From Brenneria corticis (GTDB lineage Bacteria; Pseudomonadota; Gammaproteobacteria; Enterobacterales; Enterobacteriaceae): a stretch of DNA of 64,000 bases. The position numbers and the translations under genes are program-made. Location: the NCBI RefSeq assembly GCF_003115855.1, contig NZ_KZ819078.1, forward strand, positions 1 to 64,000. Direction: 5' to 3'. The notes under the pieces are model-generated. The model saw only the letters and a list, made by a program, of their open reading frames with translations. It was not told the DNA's origin and did not search any database. Position 1 is the stretch's first letter. Each line of letters starts with the position of its first letter. Shown here in pieces: positions 25,547 to 33,708 of this stretch.

Positions 25547-26246
25547 ATTTCAGAACCGTTTGGTCGGCACGATCGTTCTGGTCGCGCTGGGCGTTATTGT
25601 GCTGCCCGGTCTGCTGGACGGCAATAAAAAGCATTATGCCGATGAGTTCGCGGCTATCCCGCTGGTTCCCAAACCGGGCGACAGCAACGAAATGGAAGCG
25701 TTGCCGACGCTGAACCAGCCGTTGCCCAGCCAGCCGCCGGAAGGGGCGGCGTCCGCCATGGAGGATAAGAACCCGGTTTCCGATGCTGAAACTCCCGCGG
25801 GAAGCGCCCAGCCGGAAAGCCCGCCTCCGGCCACGACGGCTCCCCCGGCGGCGATCGCGCCGCCGGCGGTGGTTGAGCGCCCGACGGCGCCCAGTGAACT
25901 CAAGCCGCAGCCGAAAGCGGAAGTGAAACCCAAATCTGAACCTAAAGCGGAACCGAAGCCTGAAGCCAAACCGGAGACCAGGCCCGCGCAACAGGCGCCC
26001 GCCGGGCAAGCCTATGTGGTACAGCTTGGCGCACTGAAAAACGCCGACAAGGTGAATGAGATTGTCGCCAAGCTGCGTCTTTCCGGCTATCGCGCCTATA
26101 CCGTACCGGCCACCCCGGTGGCGGGGCAGATAACCCGTATTTATGTCGGGCCGGACGCGTCAAAACAGAAGCTGCAGTCCTCGCTGGCGGATTTACAGCG
26201 GCTCAGCGGATTGAGCGGTCAGGTCAGATCGTACAGCGTGCGTTAA
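25536..26246 (+). CDS. dedD: Cell division protein DedD (SPOR domain)
   Basis: Bitopic inner-membrane protein of the divisome that binds denuded glycan at the septum through a C-terminal SPOR domain. One N-terminal membrane helix (about residues 9-28, TIVLVALGVIVLPGLL), a long Pro/Ala-rich linker with alternating Lys-Glu-Pro repeats (about 120-155), and the SPOR domain (about 160-236, YVVQLGALKNADKVNEIVAK). Start ATG 25536 inside folC follows GAGGGG. 236 residues. Lies between folC and cvpA as in E. coli. Confidence 0.93.
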   Translation: MASKFQNRLVGTIVLVALGVIVLPGLLDGNKKHYADEFAAIPLVPKPGDSNEMEALPTLNQPLPSQPPEGAASAMEDKNPVSDAETPAGSAQPESPPPATTAPPAAIAPPAVVERPTAPSELKPQPKAEVKPKSEPKAEPKPEAKPETRPAQQAPAGQAYVVQLGALKNADKVNEIVAKLRLSGYRAYTVPATPVAGQITRIYVGPDASKQKLQSSLADLQRLSGLSGQVRSYSVR

Positions 26247-26261
26247 AGGATTAACGAGCCG

Positions 26262-26305
26262 GCGGGCGGTTTTTGCGCTGCCCGCCGATTGATAAAATCG
26301 GCGGA
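26262..26305 (+). terminator. Two mutually exclusive hairpins between dedD and cvpA
   Basis: GGCGGGC (26262-26268) can pair with GCCCGCC (26281-26287). Alternatively CCGCCGAT (26283-26290) can pair with ATCGGCGG (26298-26305). The middle segment is shared, so only one can form at a time. It may be a dedD terminator or an attenuator for readthrough into cvpA-purF. Confidence 0.4.
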
Positions 26306-26313
26306 AATACGCT

Positions 26314-26329
26314 ACGCAAACGTTTTCTT
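26314..26329 (+). promoter_or_regulatory. PurR box of cvpA-purF
   Basis: ACGCAAACGTTTTCTT agrees with the PurR operator consensus ANGCAANCGNTTNCNT at all defined positions. It lies 76 bases before the cvpA start. PurR with hypoxanthine or guanine would repress the operon. A TAGAAT hexamer at 26337-26342 could be the -10. Confidence 0.85.
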
Positions 26330-26404
26330 TTTCTGTTAGAATTCGCCGCGAACAGGATGACGCGGCGGCCGGGCGGTTGGCATCGTTCATTATTAGGATG
26401 GCTC

Positions 26405-26896
26405 ATGGTTTGGGTTGATTACGTCATTATTGGCATCATCGGATTTTCGGCTCTGGTCAGCCTGATCCGGGGATTTATACGTGAAGCGTTGTCGCTGGTG
26501 ACCTGGGGATGCGCGTTTTTTGTCGCCAGCCATTACTACGCTTATCTGGCGGTGTATTTCACCCGCTTTGATGACGAACTGGTCCGCAACGGCATCGCCA
26601 TTGCCATTCTGTTTATTGCGACCTTGATTGTGGGTGCTATTGTCAACTATGTGATCGGTTCTTTGGTCGAACGCACCGGATTGTCGGGCACCGATCGCGT
26701 ATTGGGCGTCTGTTTTGGGGCGCTGCGCGGCGTATTGATTGTCTCCGCGCTGCTCTTCTTTCTGGATACCTTTACCGGTTTTTCACAGAGCGACGATTGG
26801 AAGCAGTCCCAGTTAGTTCCGCAGTTCAGTTATATTATCAGGTGGTTTTTTGACTACCTGCAAAGCACGTCAAGTTTCTTGCCGCAGCATATATAG
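26405..26896 (+). CDS. cvpA: Colicin V production protein CvpA
   Basis: Inner-membrane protein of the CvpA family with about four membrane helices; needed for colicin V production and linked to envelope stress and bile resistance in enterics, with the molecular role unsettled. The open frame extends 44 codons upstream, but homology begins at MVWVDYVIIGIIGFSALVSL; ATG 26405 gives 163 residues. Family motifs: GFIREALSLV, RVLGVCFGALRGVLIV. Cotranscribed with purF and preceded by the PurR box. Confidence 0.94.
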   Translation: MVWVDYVIIGIIGFSALVSLIRGFIREALSLVTWGCAFFVASHYYAYLAVYFTRFDDELVRNGIAIAILFIATLIVGAIVNYVIGSLVERTGLSGTDRVLGVCFGALRGVLIVSALLFFLDTFTGFSQSDDWKQSQLVPQFSYIIRWFFDYLQSTSSFLPQHI

Positions 26897-26928
26897 AGCT
26901 GCGATAGCGCTGATGAGGAAAAGACACC

Positions 26929-28446
26929 ATGTGCGGTATTGTCGGTATCGCCGGTTTTACACCGGTCAACCAGTCGATTTATGACGCGTTAACGGTGTTG
27001 CAGCACCGTGGGCAGGATGCCGCAGGCATCATAACCATTGATGCCTTAAACTGTTTTCGCCTGCGCAAGGCCAACGGCCTGGTGAAGGATGTGTTCGAAG
27101 CACGGCACATGCAACGTTTGCAAGGCAATATGGGCATCGGTCATGTGCGTTACCCTACCGCGGGCAGTTCCAGCGCCTCCGAAGCGCAGCCTTTCTACGT
27201 TAACTCGCCGTTCGGCATCACCCTGGCGCATAACGGTAATCTGACCAACGCTCACGAACTGCGTAAAAAGCTGTTCGAACAGGAGCGTCGCCATGTCAAC
27301 ACCACCTCCGATTCGGAAATTCTGCTGAATATTTTTGCCAGAGAGCTGGACCGTTTTCAGCACTATCCGCTGGAAGCCGATAATATTTTTGCCGCCGTTG
27401 CCGCCACGCATCAGCAGATTCGCGGCGCCTATGCCTGCGTGAGCATGATTATCGGCCACGGTATGGTGGCGTTCCGCGATCCCAACGGCATCCGCCCTCT
27501 GGTTATCGGTAAACGCGATCTGGAAGACGGCCGCAGCGAATATATAGTGGCGTCGGAAAGCGTGGCGCTGGATACGCTGGGTTTTGAATTCCTGCGCGAC
27601 GTGGCGCCGGGCGAGGCGATCTACATCACCGAGAAAGGGCAGCTGTTTACCTGCCAGTGCGCCGAGAACCCGAAGAGCAACCCTTGTCTGTTCGAGTACG
27701 TTTACTTTGCGCGCCCGGACTCGTTTATCGATAAAATTTCCGTGTATAGCGCCCGCGTGCGCATGGGGCAGAAGCTGGGCGAGAAGATCGCGCGCCAGTG
27801 GGAAGATCTCGATATCGACGTGGTGATCCCCATTCCCGAGACCTCCTGCGACATCGCGCTGGAAATCGCGCGCATCATTGATAAGCCGTATCGCCAGGGA
27901 TTCGTCAAAAACCGCTATGTGGGCCGTACCTTTATCATGCCGGGGCAGCAGGCGCGCCGTAAATCCGTGCGTCGCAAGCTGAACGCCAACCGCGCCGAGT
28001 TCCGTGATAAAAACGTGCTGCTGGTGGATGACTCCATCGTGCGCGGCACCACCTCGGAGCAGATTGTCGAGATGGCGCGCGAGGCGGGAGCCAAACGGGT
28101 CTATCTGGCGTCGGCGGCGCCGGAAATCCGCTTCCCCAACGTGTACGGCATTGATATGCCGAGCGTAAATGAACTGATTGCCCACGGCCGCGAAGTGGAG
28201 GAGATCCGCCAGCTTATTGGCGCGGATGCGCTGATTTTCCAGGACCTGGACGATCTGATCGCCGCGGCCCGCGAGGATAATCCGGATATCACCCAGTTTG
28301 AATGCTCGGTATTCAACGGGATCTATGTGACCAAGGACGTCGATCAGGGTTATCTGGATTATCTGGAAGTGCTGCGCAATGACGACGCCAAAGCGCTGCG
28401 CAGCCAGAGCGAAGTGGAAGATCTGGAGTTGCACAACGAAGGTTGA
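26929..28446 (+). CDS. purF: Amidophosphoribosyltransferase PurF
   Basis: First committed step of purine synthesis: PRPP plus glutamine to 5-phosphoribosylamine. N-terminal Ntn glutaminase domain with Cys2 as nucleophile (MCGIVGIAG), and a type I phosphoribosyltransferase domain with the PRPP loop LLVDDSIVRGTT near residue 365-376. The flexible loop YVGRTFIMPGQQAR is seen. Length 505 as in E. coli. Expression is expected to respond to PurR and the enzyme to AMP/GMP. Confidence 0.98.
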   Translation: MCGIVGIAGFTPVNQSIYDALTVLQHRGQDAAGIITIDALNCFRLRKANGLVKDVFEARHMQRLQGNMGIGHVRYPTAGSSSASEAQPFYVNSPFGITLAHNGNLTNAHELRKKLFEQERRHVNTTSDSEILLNIFARELDRFQHYPLEADNIFAAVAATHQQIRGAYACVSMIIGHGMVAFRDPNGIRPLVIGKRDLEDGRSEYIVASESVALDTLGFEFLRDVAPGEAIYITEKGQLFTCQCAENPKSNPCLFEYVYFARPDSFIDKISVYSARVRMGQKLGEKIARQWEDLDIDVVIPIPETSCDIALEIARIIDKPYRQGFVKNRYVGRTFIMPGQQARRKSVRRKLNANRAEFRDKNVLLVDDSIVRGTTSEQIVEMAREAGAKRVYLASAAPEIRFPNVYGIDMPSVNELIAHGREVEEIRQLIGADALIFQDLDDLIAAAREDNPDITQFECSVFNGIYVTKDVDQGYLDYLEVLRNDDAKALRSQSEVEDLELHNEG

Positions 28447-28474
28447 GCGCTGAAAATCTTTTAACGCGATAACG

Positions 28475-28511
28475 AAAAGGGGAGTGCGTTCGGGCGCGCT
28501 TCCCTTTTCTT
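28475..28511 (+). terminator. Rho-independent terminator of purF
   Basis: A 14-bp stem from AAAAGGGGAGTGCG (28475-28488) to its partner at 28495-28508, with two G-T pairs and a six-base loop, ending in TTTTCTT. Confidence 0.8.
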
Positions 28512-28603
28512 ATTCTTGCCTATCGCCCGCCGATGCGGCAAAGTCAGCGCAGATCCGTTATTCGCGTTGAGCATCAGGCGCGCTCAGTCCAGAGGCAGTA
28601 TTG

Positions 28604-29173
28604 ATGAAACGACTTATTATTGGCATTTCCGGCGCCAGCGGCGTGATTTACGGCGTCCGCCTGCTGCAGGTGCTACAGGCGGTTGAGGGAATAGAAACCC
28701 ATCTGATTATCAGTCAGGCGGCGCGGCAGACGCTGCCGCTGGAGTCTGATTTCACCCTGCGCGAGGTTCAGGCGCTGGCGGATGTGGTGCACGATACGCG
28801 CGATATCGCCGCCAGCCTCTCTTCCGGATCGTTCAAGACGGCGGGAATGGTGATTTTGCCCTGCTCGATCAAAACCCTGTCGGGGATCGCCCATAGCTAC
28901 AGCGACACTTTGCTGACGCGGGCGGCGGACGTGGTGCTGAAAGAGCGTCGCCCGCTGGTGCTTTGCGTGCGTGAAACGCCGCTGCATCTGGGACATCTGC
29001 GCATCATGACCCAGGCGGTGGAGCTGGGGGCGGTTATTATGCCGCCGGTGCCCGCTTTTTATCATCGCCCGAAAACGGTGCAGGATATTGTCGATCAGAC
29101 GGTAAACCGCGTGCTCGACCAGTTTGATATTGCGCTGCCGCAGGATCTGTTTACCCGCTGGCAGGGGGCGTGA
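28604..29173 (+). CDS. ubiX: Flavin prenyltransferase UbiX
   Basis: Makes prenylated FMN, the cofactor used by UbiD decarboxylase in ubiquinone synthesis. FMN-binding start ISGASGVIYGVRLL (residues 8-21), conserved SIKTLSGIAHSYSD and RETPLHLGHLRIM. The ATG at 28604 gives 189 residues, as in E. coli; a TTG three bases earlier is unlikely. Follows purF after a terminator and is followed by its own terminator. Confidence 0.96.
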   Translation: MKRLIIGISGASGVIYGVRLLQVLQAVEGIETHLIISQAARQTLPLESDFTLREVQALADVVHDTRDIAASLSSGSFKTAGMVILPCSIKTLSGIAHSYSDTLLTRAADVVLKERRPLVLCVRETPLHLGHLRIMTQAVELGAVIMPPVPAFYHRPKTVQDIVDQTVNRVLDQFDIALPQDLFTRWQGA

Positions 29174-29233
29174 CGGCGGCCTGTTTTTCGTGCGCCGACC
29201 GGCCGCCGGGGAAAGGGGTGAAATGACGAAGAT

Positions 29234-29253
29234 GCCCCGTTATGGGGCTTTTT
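29234..29253 (+). terminator. Rho-independent terminator of ubiX
   Basis: GCCCC-GTTAT-GGGGC followed by TTTTT. Confidence 0.75.
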
Positions 29254-29261
29254 CCTGGTGA

Positions 29262-29299
29262 TGCACCATTTTATTGCATTGGCGCCCTGAAATTGTGCA
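29262..29299 (+). promoter_or_regulatory. Candidate NtrC enhancer upstream of hisJ
   Basis: TGCACC-ATTTT-ATTGCA (29262-29278) has one perfect and one 4/6 half of the NtrC consensus TGCACC-N5-GGTGCA. A second, weaker copy (CGCCCT-GAAAT-TGTGCA) is at 29283-29299, centred 21 bases further on. They lie about 180-205 bases upstream of the predicted start, an acceptable but distant enhancer position. Confidence 0.4.
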
Positions 29300-29446
29300 T
29301 TAAGGGCGCCGCGTTTACCGTCGTGTGATGTCGCGCGGCGGTTTTTTATGCGAGATAATGGAATAAAAAAACTATAAATCAAATGGTTATTTAGATTGTC
29401 GCGCGTTATATCCGTCCGGTGAGGTAGTTGATGCGACTTTCTTCTT

Positions 29447-29463
29447 TTGGCATGAAAACTGCA
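29447..29463 (+). promoter_or_regulatory. Sigma-54-type promoter of hisJQMP
   Basis: TTGGCATGAAAACTGCA has GG (29449-29450) and GC (29461-29462) exactly ten bases apart and agrees with TGGCAyr-N4-TTGCA except one position. It is very similar to the nitrogen-regulated argT promoter of Salmonella as I recall it. Start near 29474, leader about 95 bases. Confidence 0.75.
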
Positions 29464-29567
29464 ATGTTCCGCAGTGGAAAACAGCTAACCGTTTTTAAAG
29501 CAAAAAATCGCTCTGACATCGACGCACCACATTTGACCTTCAATCACTTATTGGCAAAGGTAGCAAT

Positions 29568-30347
29568 ATGAAAAAACTGATAAAAGTTTTACCGCTGGCA
29601 TTCATTCTGGCCGCAGGAAGCGCCATGGCCGACATTCCCAAGAATATTAAATTCGGCACCGATCCCACTTACGCTCCCTTTGAGTCTAAAAACAGCAGCG
29701 GCGAACTGGTTGGGTTTGATATCGACCTGACCAAAGAGTTATGCCAGCGCATCGCGGCTAACTGTACCTTTGTTGAAAGCGACTTTGATGCGTTGATTCC
29801 GTCGCTGAAAGCGAAAAAAATCGACGCCATTATCTCTTCGCTCTCCATCACCGAAAAACGTCAGCAGGAAATTGCCTTTACTGAAAAACTTTACGCCGCC
29901 AATGCCCGTCTGATCGCCAAAAAAGACGCCGGGATTGAACCGACGACGGCATCTCTGGGCGGTAAACGCGTCGGCGTATTGCAGGGCACCACGCAGGAAT
30001 CCTACGCCAACGCATACTGGCAACCGAAAGGCATCGACGTCGTCGCCTACCAGAATCAGGACCTAATCTACGCCGACCTGACCGCGGGGCGCATCGATGC
30101 CGCGTTTCAGGATGAGGTGGCGGGCAGCGAAGGTTTCCTGAAGCTGGCTATCGGCAAGGATTATGCGTTTGCCGGCCCGGCGGTAAAAGATGACAAATAT
30201 TTCGGCGTCGGGACCGGCATCGGGCTGCGCAAAGCGGACACCGAGCTGAAGGCCGCGCTGGATAAGGCCTTTGAGGAAATGCGCAAAGACGGCACCTACG
30301 ATACCCTGGCGAAAAAATACTTCGATTTTGATGTCTACGGCGGCTAA
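29568..30347 (+). CDS. hisJ: Periplasmic histidine/basic amino acid binding protein HisJ (ArgT-like)
   Basis: Solute-binding protein of family 3 that delivers histidine or lysine/arginine/ornithine to the HisQMP importer. The signal peptide is residues 1-21 (AGSAMA-DIP). Then GTDPTYAPFESKNSSGELVG and SSLSITEKRQQEIAF, the ligand-site segments of HisJ and ArgT. The sequence shares features of both E. coli paralogues (HisJ-like near the start, ArgT-like VESDFDALIP); here there is only one copy, so its specificity may be broad. 259 residues. First gene of the hisJQMP unit. Confidence 0.93.
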   Translation: MKKLIKVLPLAFILAAGSAMADIPKNIKFGTDPTYAPFESKNSSGELVGFDIDLTKELCQRIAANCTFVESDFDALIPSLKAKKIDAIISSLSITEKRQQEIAFTEKLYAANARLIAKKDAGIEPTTASLGGKRVGVLQGTTQESYANAYWQPKGIDVVAYQNQDLIYADLTAGRIDAAFQDEVAGSEGFLKLAIGKDYAFAGPAVKDDKYFGVGTGIGLRKADTELKAALDKAFEEMRKDGTYDTLAKKYFDFDVYGG

Positions 30348-30373
30348 GTCTCCGTTATTGGTCGTTTAGGACG

Positions 30374-30408
30374 CTGATAAACCGCGACGTCAGGCCGCGG
30401 TTTATCAG
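30374..30408 (+). promoter_or_regulatory. 13-bp perfect stem-loop between hisJ and hisQ
   Basis: CTGATAAACCGCG pairs with CGCGGTTTATCAG over a nine-base loop, 26 bases after the hisJ stop. No T-run. Such intercistronic hairpins, including the REP elements first described at Salmonella hisJ-hisQ, protect the binding-protein mRNA and raise its amount relative to the membrane components. Confidence 0.65.
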
Positions 30409-30410
30409 GA

Positions 30411-30428
30411 TGCCCGCCCGCGCGGGCA
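30411..30428 (+). promoter_or_regulatory. Second hairpin between hisJ and hisQ
   Basis: TGCCCGC-CCGC-GCGGGCA, immediately after the first stem-loop. The pair forms a tandem structure in a 177-bp gap within the operon. Confidence 0.55.
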
Positions 30429-30524
30429 TAACGCCGGCAAAGGCCCGCCCGACGGATTCAGGAAGCCCGTCACACCGCAATGCCTGGCGGTTAACCTCCA
30501 TTTTACTCTTAACGGATATGAGCA

Positions 30525-31214
30525 ATGCTGTATGGCTACTCGCAATTAATTCTGGATGGCGCGGCGATGACGCTGGAGCTGGCGGTGAGTTCGCTGCTGC
30601 TGGCGTTGGTCATCGGGCTGATCGGCGCCGGCGCCAAGCTGTCCGCCAATCGGCTGCTGTCGGGATGTTTCTCCTGCTATACCACGCTGATCCGCGGCGT
30701 GCCCGATCTGGTGCTGATGCTGTTGATTTTTTACGGCCTGCAGATCGCGCTGAACGGCGTAACGGAAGCGCTTGGGGTCGGCCAGATAGATATCGATCCG
30801 CTTACGGCGGGGATTATCACCCTGGGTTTTATCTATGGCGCCTATTTTACCGAGACCTTCCGCGGCGCCTATCTGGCGGTGCCTCCCGGTCAGATTGAAG
30901 CGGCGGTGGCGTTTGGTTTTTCTCCGCTGAAAGTATTTCGCCGCATACTGTTTCCCTCGATGATGCGCTTCGCCTTGCCGGGCATCGGCAATAACTGGCA
31001 GGTGATCCTGAAGGCCACCGCGCTGGTGTCGCTGCTCGGTCTGAACGATGTGATTAAGGCCACGCAGCTGGCGGGCAAAGGCGCCCATGAGCCGTTTTAT
31101 TTCGCGCTGGTCGCCGGGGCGATGTATCTGATCTTTACCACCATTTCCAACGGCGTGCTGTGGTGGCTGGAAAAACACTATTCGGCGGGAGTCAAAAAAA
31201 TAAGCTATGAGTGA
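30525..31214 (+). CDS. hisQ: Histidine ABC transporter permease HisQ
   Basis: One of two membrane subunits of the HisJQMP2 importer. About five membrane helices; carries the polar amino acid permease signature TLIRGVPDLVLMLLIFYG and the ATPase-contact loop EAAVAFGFSPLKVFRRILFP (residues about 125-145). 229 residues. Overlaps hisM by eight bases. Confidence 0.95.
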   Translation: MLYGYSQLILDGAAMTLELAVSSLLLALVIGLIGAGAKLSANRLLSGCFSCYTTLIRGVPDLVLMLLIFYGLQIALNGVTEALGVGQIDIDPLTAGIITLGFIYGAYFTETFRGAYLAVPPGQIEAAVAFGFSPLKVFRRILFPSMMRFALPGIGNNWQVILKATALVSLLGLNDVIKATQLAGKGAHEPFYFALVAGAMYLIFTTISNGVLWWLEKHYSAGVKKISYE

Positions 31215-31923
31215 GATCCTGCAACAATACTGGCAGCCCCTGCTGTGGAGCGACGGCTATCGCCTTACCGGGTTGGCGATGACCATGTGGCTGCTGATTT
31301 CTTCGGTGGTTATCGGCGGTATGCTGGCGCTGCCGCTGGCGGTGGCCCGGGTGTCGCCCAGACGGCGATTCAGCCTGCCGGTCTGGCTGTTTACCTATGT
31401 GTTCCGCGGCACGCCGCTGTATGTGCAGCTGCTGGTTTTTTACTCCGGCGTTTACAGCCTGGAAATGGTGCGCGGCAGCGATCTGTTGAATGCCTTTTTC
31501 CGTAGCGGCCTCAATTGCGCCATTCTGGCGCTGACGTTAAATACCTGCGCCTACACCACGGAGATTTTCGCCGGCGCCATCCGCTCGGTTCCCCACGGCG
31601 AGATTGAAGCGGCCAGAGCCTACGGTTTTTCGCGCTTTAAGCAGTATCGCTGCATTATTTTACCCGGCGCGTTGCGGATTGCGCTGCCGGCCTACAGCAA
31701 TGAAGTGATCCTGATGCTGCACTCCACGGCGCTGGCGTTTACCGTCACGGTGCCGGATATTCTGAAAATCGCCCGCGACATCAATGCCGCAACCTACCAG
31801 CCGTTTCACGCCTTCGGCATCGCCGCGGCGATCTATCTGGCGGTTTCTTTTGCGTTAATCGGGTTGTTCAGAAAAGCGGAACAGCGCTGGTTACGCCATC
31901 TTGATACCCGTTCATCCCATTAA
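31207..31923 (+). CDS. hisM: Histidine ABC transporter permease HisM
   Basis: Second membrane subunit, paralogous to HisQ, with the motif TYVFRGTPLYVQLLVFYSG and the EAA loop EIEAARAYGFSRFKQYRCI near residue 135-155. 238 residues. Starts inside the end of hisQ, and hisP follows after 15 bases, so the three are translated as a unit. Confidence 0.95.
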   Translation: MSEILQQYWQPLLWSDGYRLTGLAMTMWLLISSVVIGGMLALPLAVARVSPRRRFSLPVWLFTYVFRGTPLYVQLLVFYSGVYSLEMVRGSDLLNAFFRSGLNCAILALTLNTCAYTTEIFAGAIRSVPHGEIEAARAYGFSRFKQYRCIILPGALRIALPAYSNEVILMLHSTALAFTVTVPDILKIARDINAATYQPFHAFGIAAAIYLAVSFALIGLFRKAEQRWLRHLDTRSSH

Positions 31924-31938
31924 AACCAGGAACAGAGT

Positions 31939-32712
31939 ATGTCGAATAATCAGCTGATGGTGACGGATCTGCATAAACGTTATGGTCAGCATGAAGTGCT
32001 GAAGGGCATTTCGCTACAGGCTCACGCCGGGGATGTGATTTCGATTATCGGATCGTCCGGCTCCGGCAAAAGCACCCTGCTGCGCTGCATCAACTTTTTG
32101 GAAAAACCCTGCGAAGGGACCATCTATGTCAACGACCAGGAAATCCGCATGGTGCGCGATAACGACGGTCAGTTGAAGGTATTCGATAAAAAACAGCTGC
32201 AGATGCTGCGTACCCGTCTGACGATGGTGTTTCAGCATTTTAACCTGTGGAGCTTTATGACCGCGCTGGAAAACGTGATGGAGGCGCCGGTTCAGGTATT
32301 GGGGCTGAGTAAGGCCGAGGCGCGCCAGCGCGCAACGTTTTATCTGGATAAAGTGGGCATCACCGGGGAAGCGCAAAGTAAATACCCCGCCAATCTCTCC
32401 GGCGGACAGCAGCAGCGGGTATCGATCGCGCGGGCGCTGGCGATGGAGCCGGAAGTGCTGCTATTCGACGAACCCACCTCCGCGCTGGATCCGGAGCTGG
32501 TGGGCGAGGTGTTGCGTATTATGCAGCAGCTGGCGGAAGAGGGGAAAACGATGGTGGTGGTCACCCATGAAATGGAGTTTGCGCGCCACGTTTCCAGCCA
32601 TGTGATTTTTCTGCATCAGGGCGTGATTGAAGAAGAAGGGCCGCCGGATGCGCTGTTCGGCAGCCCCAAAAGCCCCCGCCTACAGCAGTTCCTGTCGGGG
32701 ACCCTGAAATAA
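31939..32712 (+). CDS. hisP: Histidine ABC transporter ATPase HisP
   Basis: ATP-hydrolysing subunit (dimer) of the importer. Walker A GSSGSGKST near residue 38-46, Q-loop in MVFQHFNLWSF, signature LSGGQQQR near 154, Walker B VLLFDEPTSALDPE near 175, switch histidine in VVVTHEMEFAR. 257 residues. Ribosome site AGGAACAGAG. Last gene of the operon. Confidence 0.97.
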   Translation: MSNNQLMVTDLHKRYGQHEVLKGISLQAHAGDVISIIGSSGSGKSTLLRCINFLEKPCEGTIYVNDQEIRMVRDNDGQLKVFDKKQLQMLRTRLTMVFQHFNLWSFMTALENVMEAPVQVLGLSKAEARQRATFYLDKVGITGEAQSKYPANLSGGQQQRVSIARALAMEPEVLLFDEPTSALDPELVGEVLRIMQQLAEEGKTMVVVTHEMEFARHVSSHVIFLHQGVIEEEGPPDALFGSPKSPRLQQFLSGTLK

Positions 32713-32719
32713 TTTCGTT

Positions 32720-32749
32720 CCGGCTGGCGTTACGTCAGCCGGTTTTTTT
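32720..32749 (+). terminator. Rho-independent terminator of hisJQMP
   Basis: CCGGCTGGCG pairs with CGTCAGCCGG (one G-T pair) over a three-base loop, then seven T residues. It overlaps the stop codon of the convergent yfcH gene. Confidence 0.85.
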
Positions 32750-33640
32750 CGTCACGTCCCGCAGCGCCTCTTCCAGTTCAAAAAAGCGAAAGCCGAAGCC
32801 CGCCGCCTCCAGCCGCTGCGGAATGGCCCGCTGCCCGCCCAGCGCCAGCGTGGCGGCTTCCCCCAACAGCAGCTTGATGGCCCAGGCGGGAGCGCGCAGC
32901 AATCCCGGTCGATTCAGCACCTGCGCCAGCATGGCCGAAAACTGCTCGTTGCGCACCGGATAGGGCGACACCATATTGAACGGGCCGCTAAGCACATTGT
33001 TATCCAGCAAATAAATAATCCCGTTCACCATATCGTCGAGATGAATCCACGGCATGTACTGTTTTCCGGACCCCAGCGGGCCGCCAAGGCCCAGACGGAA
33101 TAGCGGTAACATCTTGGCCAGCGCGCCGCCCTGCGCGGAGAGGACGATGCCGGTGCGCAACAGGCAGACGCGGGTTTTATCGCTCTCGGCGGACTGCGCC
33201 AGCGCTTCCCAGCGGGCGCACAGGTGATGGGTGAACTCGTTGGCGGGGGTTTCATCCTCCGTCACCAGCGCCGCCCCCTGATCGCCGTAATAGCCCACGG
33301 CGGATCCGGAGATAAAAACGGCGGGCGGTTCGCTGCTGGCGTTAATCAGGTTGGCGAGCCGTTCGGTAATACTCCAGCGGCTCTGGCTCAGGCGCTGTTT
33401 CTGCTGCGGAGTCCAGCGTTTGTCGGCGATCGGCTCGCCCGCCAGGTTAATCACGCCATCGAAATCGTTCAGCGCGGTTTTATTGTTCAGCGTCGACCAG
33501 TATTCCACCTTATCGCCCAGTCGTTTCCGGGCGCGTTCGGGATCGCGGGTCAATACGGTGACCTGATGGGAAAGCAGCTGTAATCGTTCAATCAGATGGC
33601 GGCCGATAAGACCGGTTCCACCGGTAATTAATAATTGCAT
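32735..33640 (-). CDS. yfcH: Epimerase family protein YfcH (SDR39U1-like)
   Basis: Extended short-chain dehydrogenase/reductase of the SDR39U1 family, probably NAD(P)-dependent; the reaction is not known. Nucleotide motif TGGTGLIGRHL at residues 7-17, FISGSAVGYYGDQG with the conserved Tyr, and the C-terminal DUF1731 domain (LRAPAWAIKLLLGE to the end). 301 residues. Convergent with hisP. In E. coli it neighbours folX, as here. Confidence 0.92.
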   Translation of the reverse strand: MQLLITGGTGLIGRHLIERLQLLSHQVTVLTRDPERARKRLGDKVEYWSTLNNKTALNDFDGVINLAGEPIADKRWTPQQKQRLSQSRWSITERLANLINASSEPPAVFISGSAVGYYGDQGAALVTEDETPANEFTHHLCARWEALAQSAESDKTRVCLLRTGIVLSAQGGALAKMLPLFRLGLGGPLGSGKQYMPWIHLDDMVNGIIYLLDNNVLSGPFNMVSPYPVRNEQFSAMLAQVLNRPGLLRAPAWAIKLLLGEAATLALGGQRAIPQRLEAAGFGFRFFELEEALRDVTKKTG

Positions 33641-33708
33641 ATCTTACCTCATTGAGAACCCATGCCGGCCAGGGGGATGTCATAAGGCTTTTTCCTGACG
33701 GGCCGCGG

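Larger units (their letters stand above)
29174..29567 (+). other. ubiX-hisJ intergenic region
   Basis: This 394-bp gap holds the ubiX terminator, candidate NtrC sites (29262-29299), a long inverted repeat (GGCGCCCT 29281-29288 with AGGGCGCC 29303-29310), and a sigma-54-type promoter at 29447-29463. I found no gene in it. Together these look like the nitrogen-regulated control region of the his transport operon. Confidence 0.6.

Noticed and set aside
27046..28434. 462-codon minus-strand frame opposite purF
   Set aside because: Shadow of purF; no recognisable domain.
29281..29298. GG...GC pair at 29281 as a sigma-54 promoter
   Set aside because: The GG and GC are 14 bases apart; the site at 29447 fits the ten-base rule instead.
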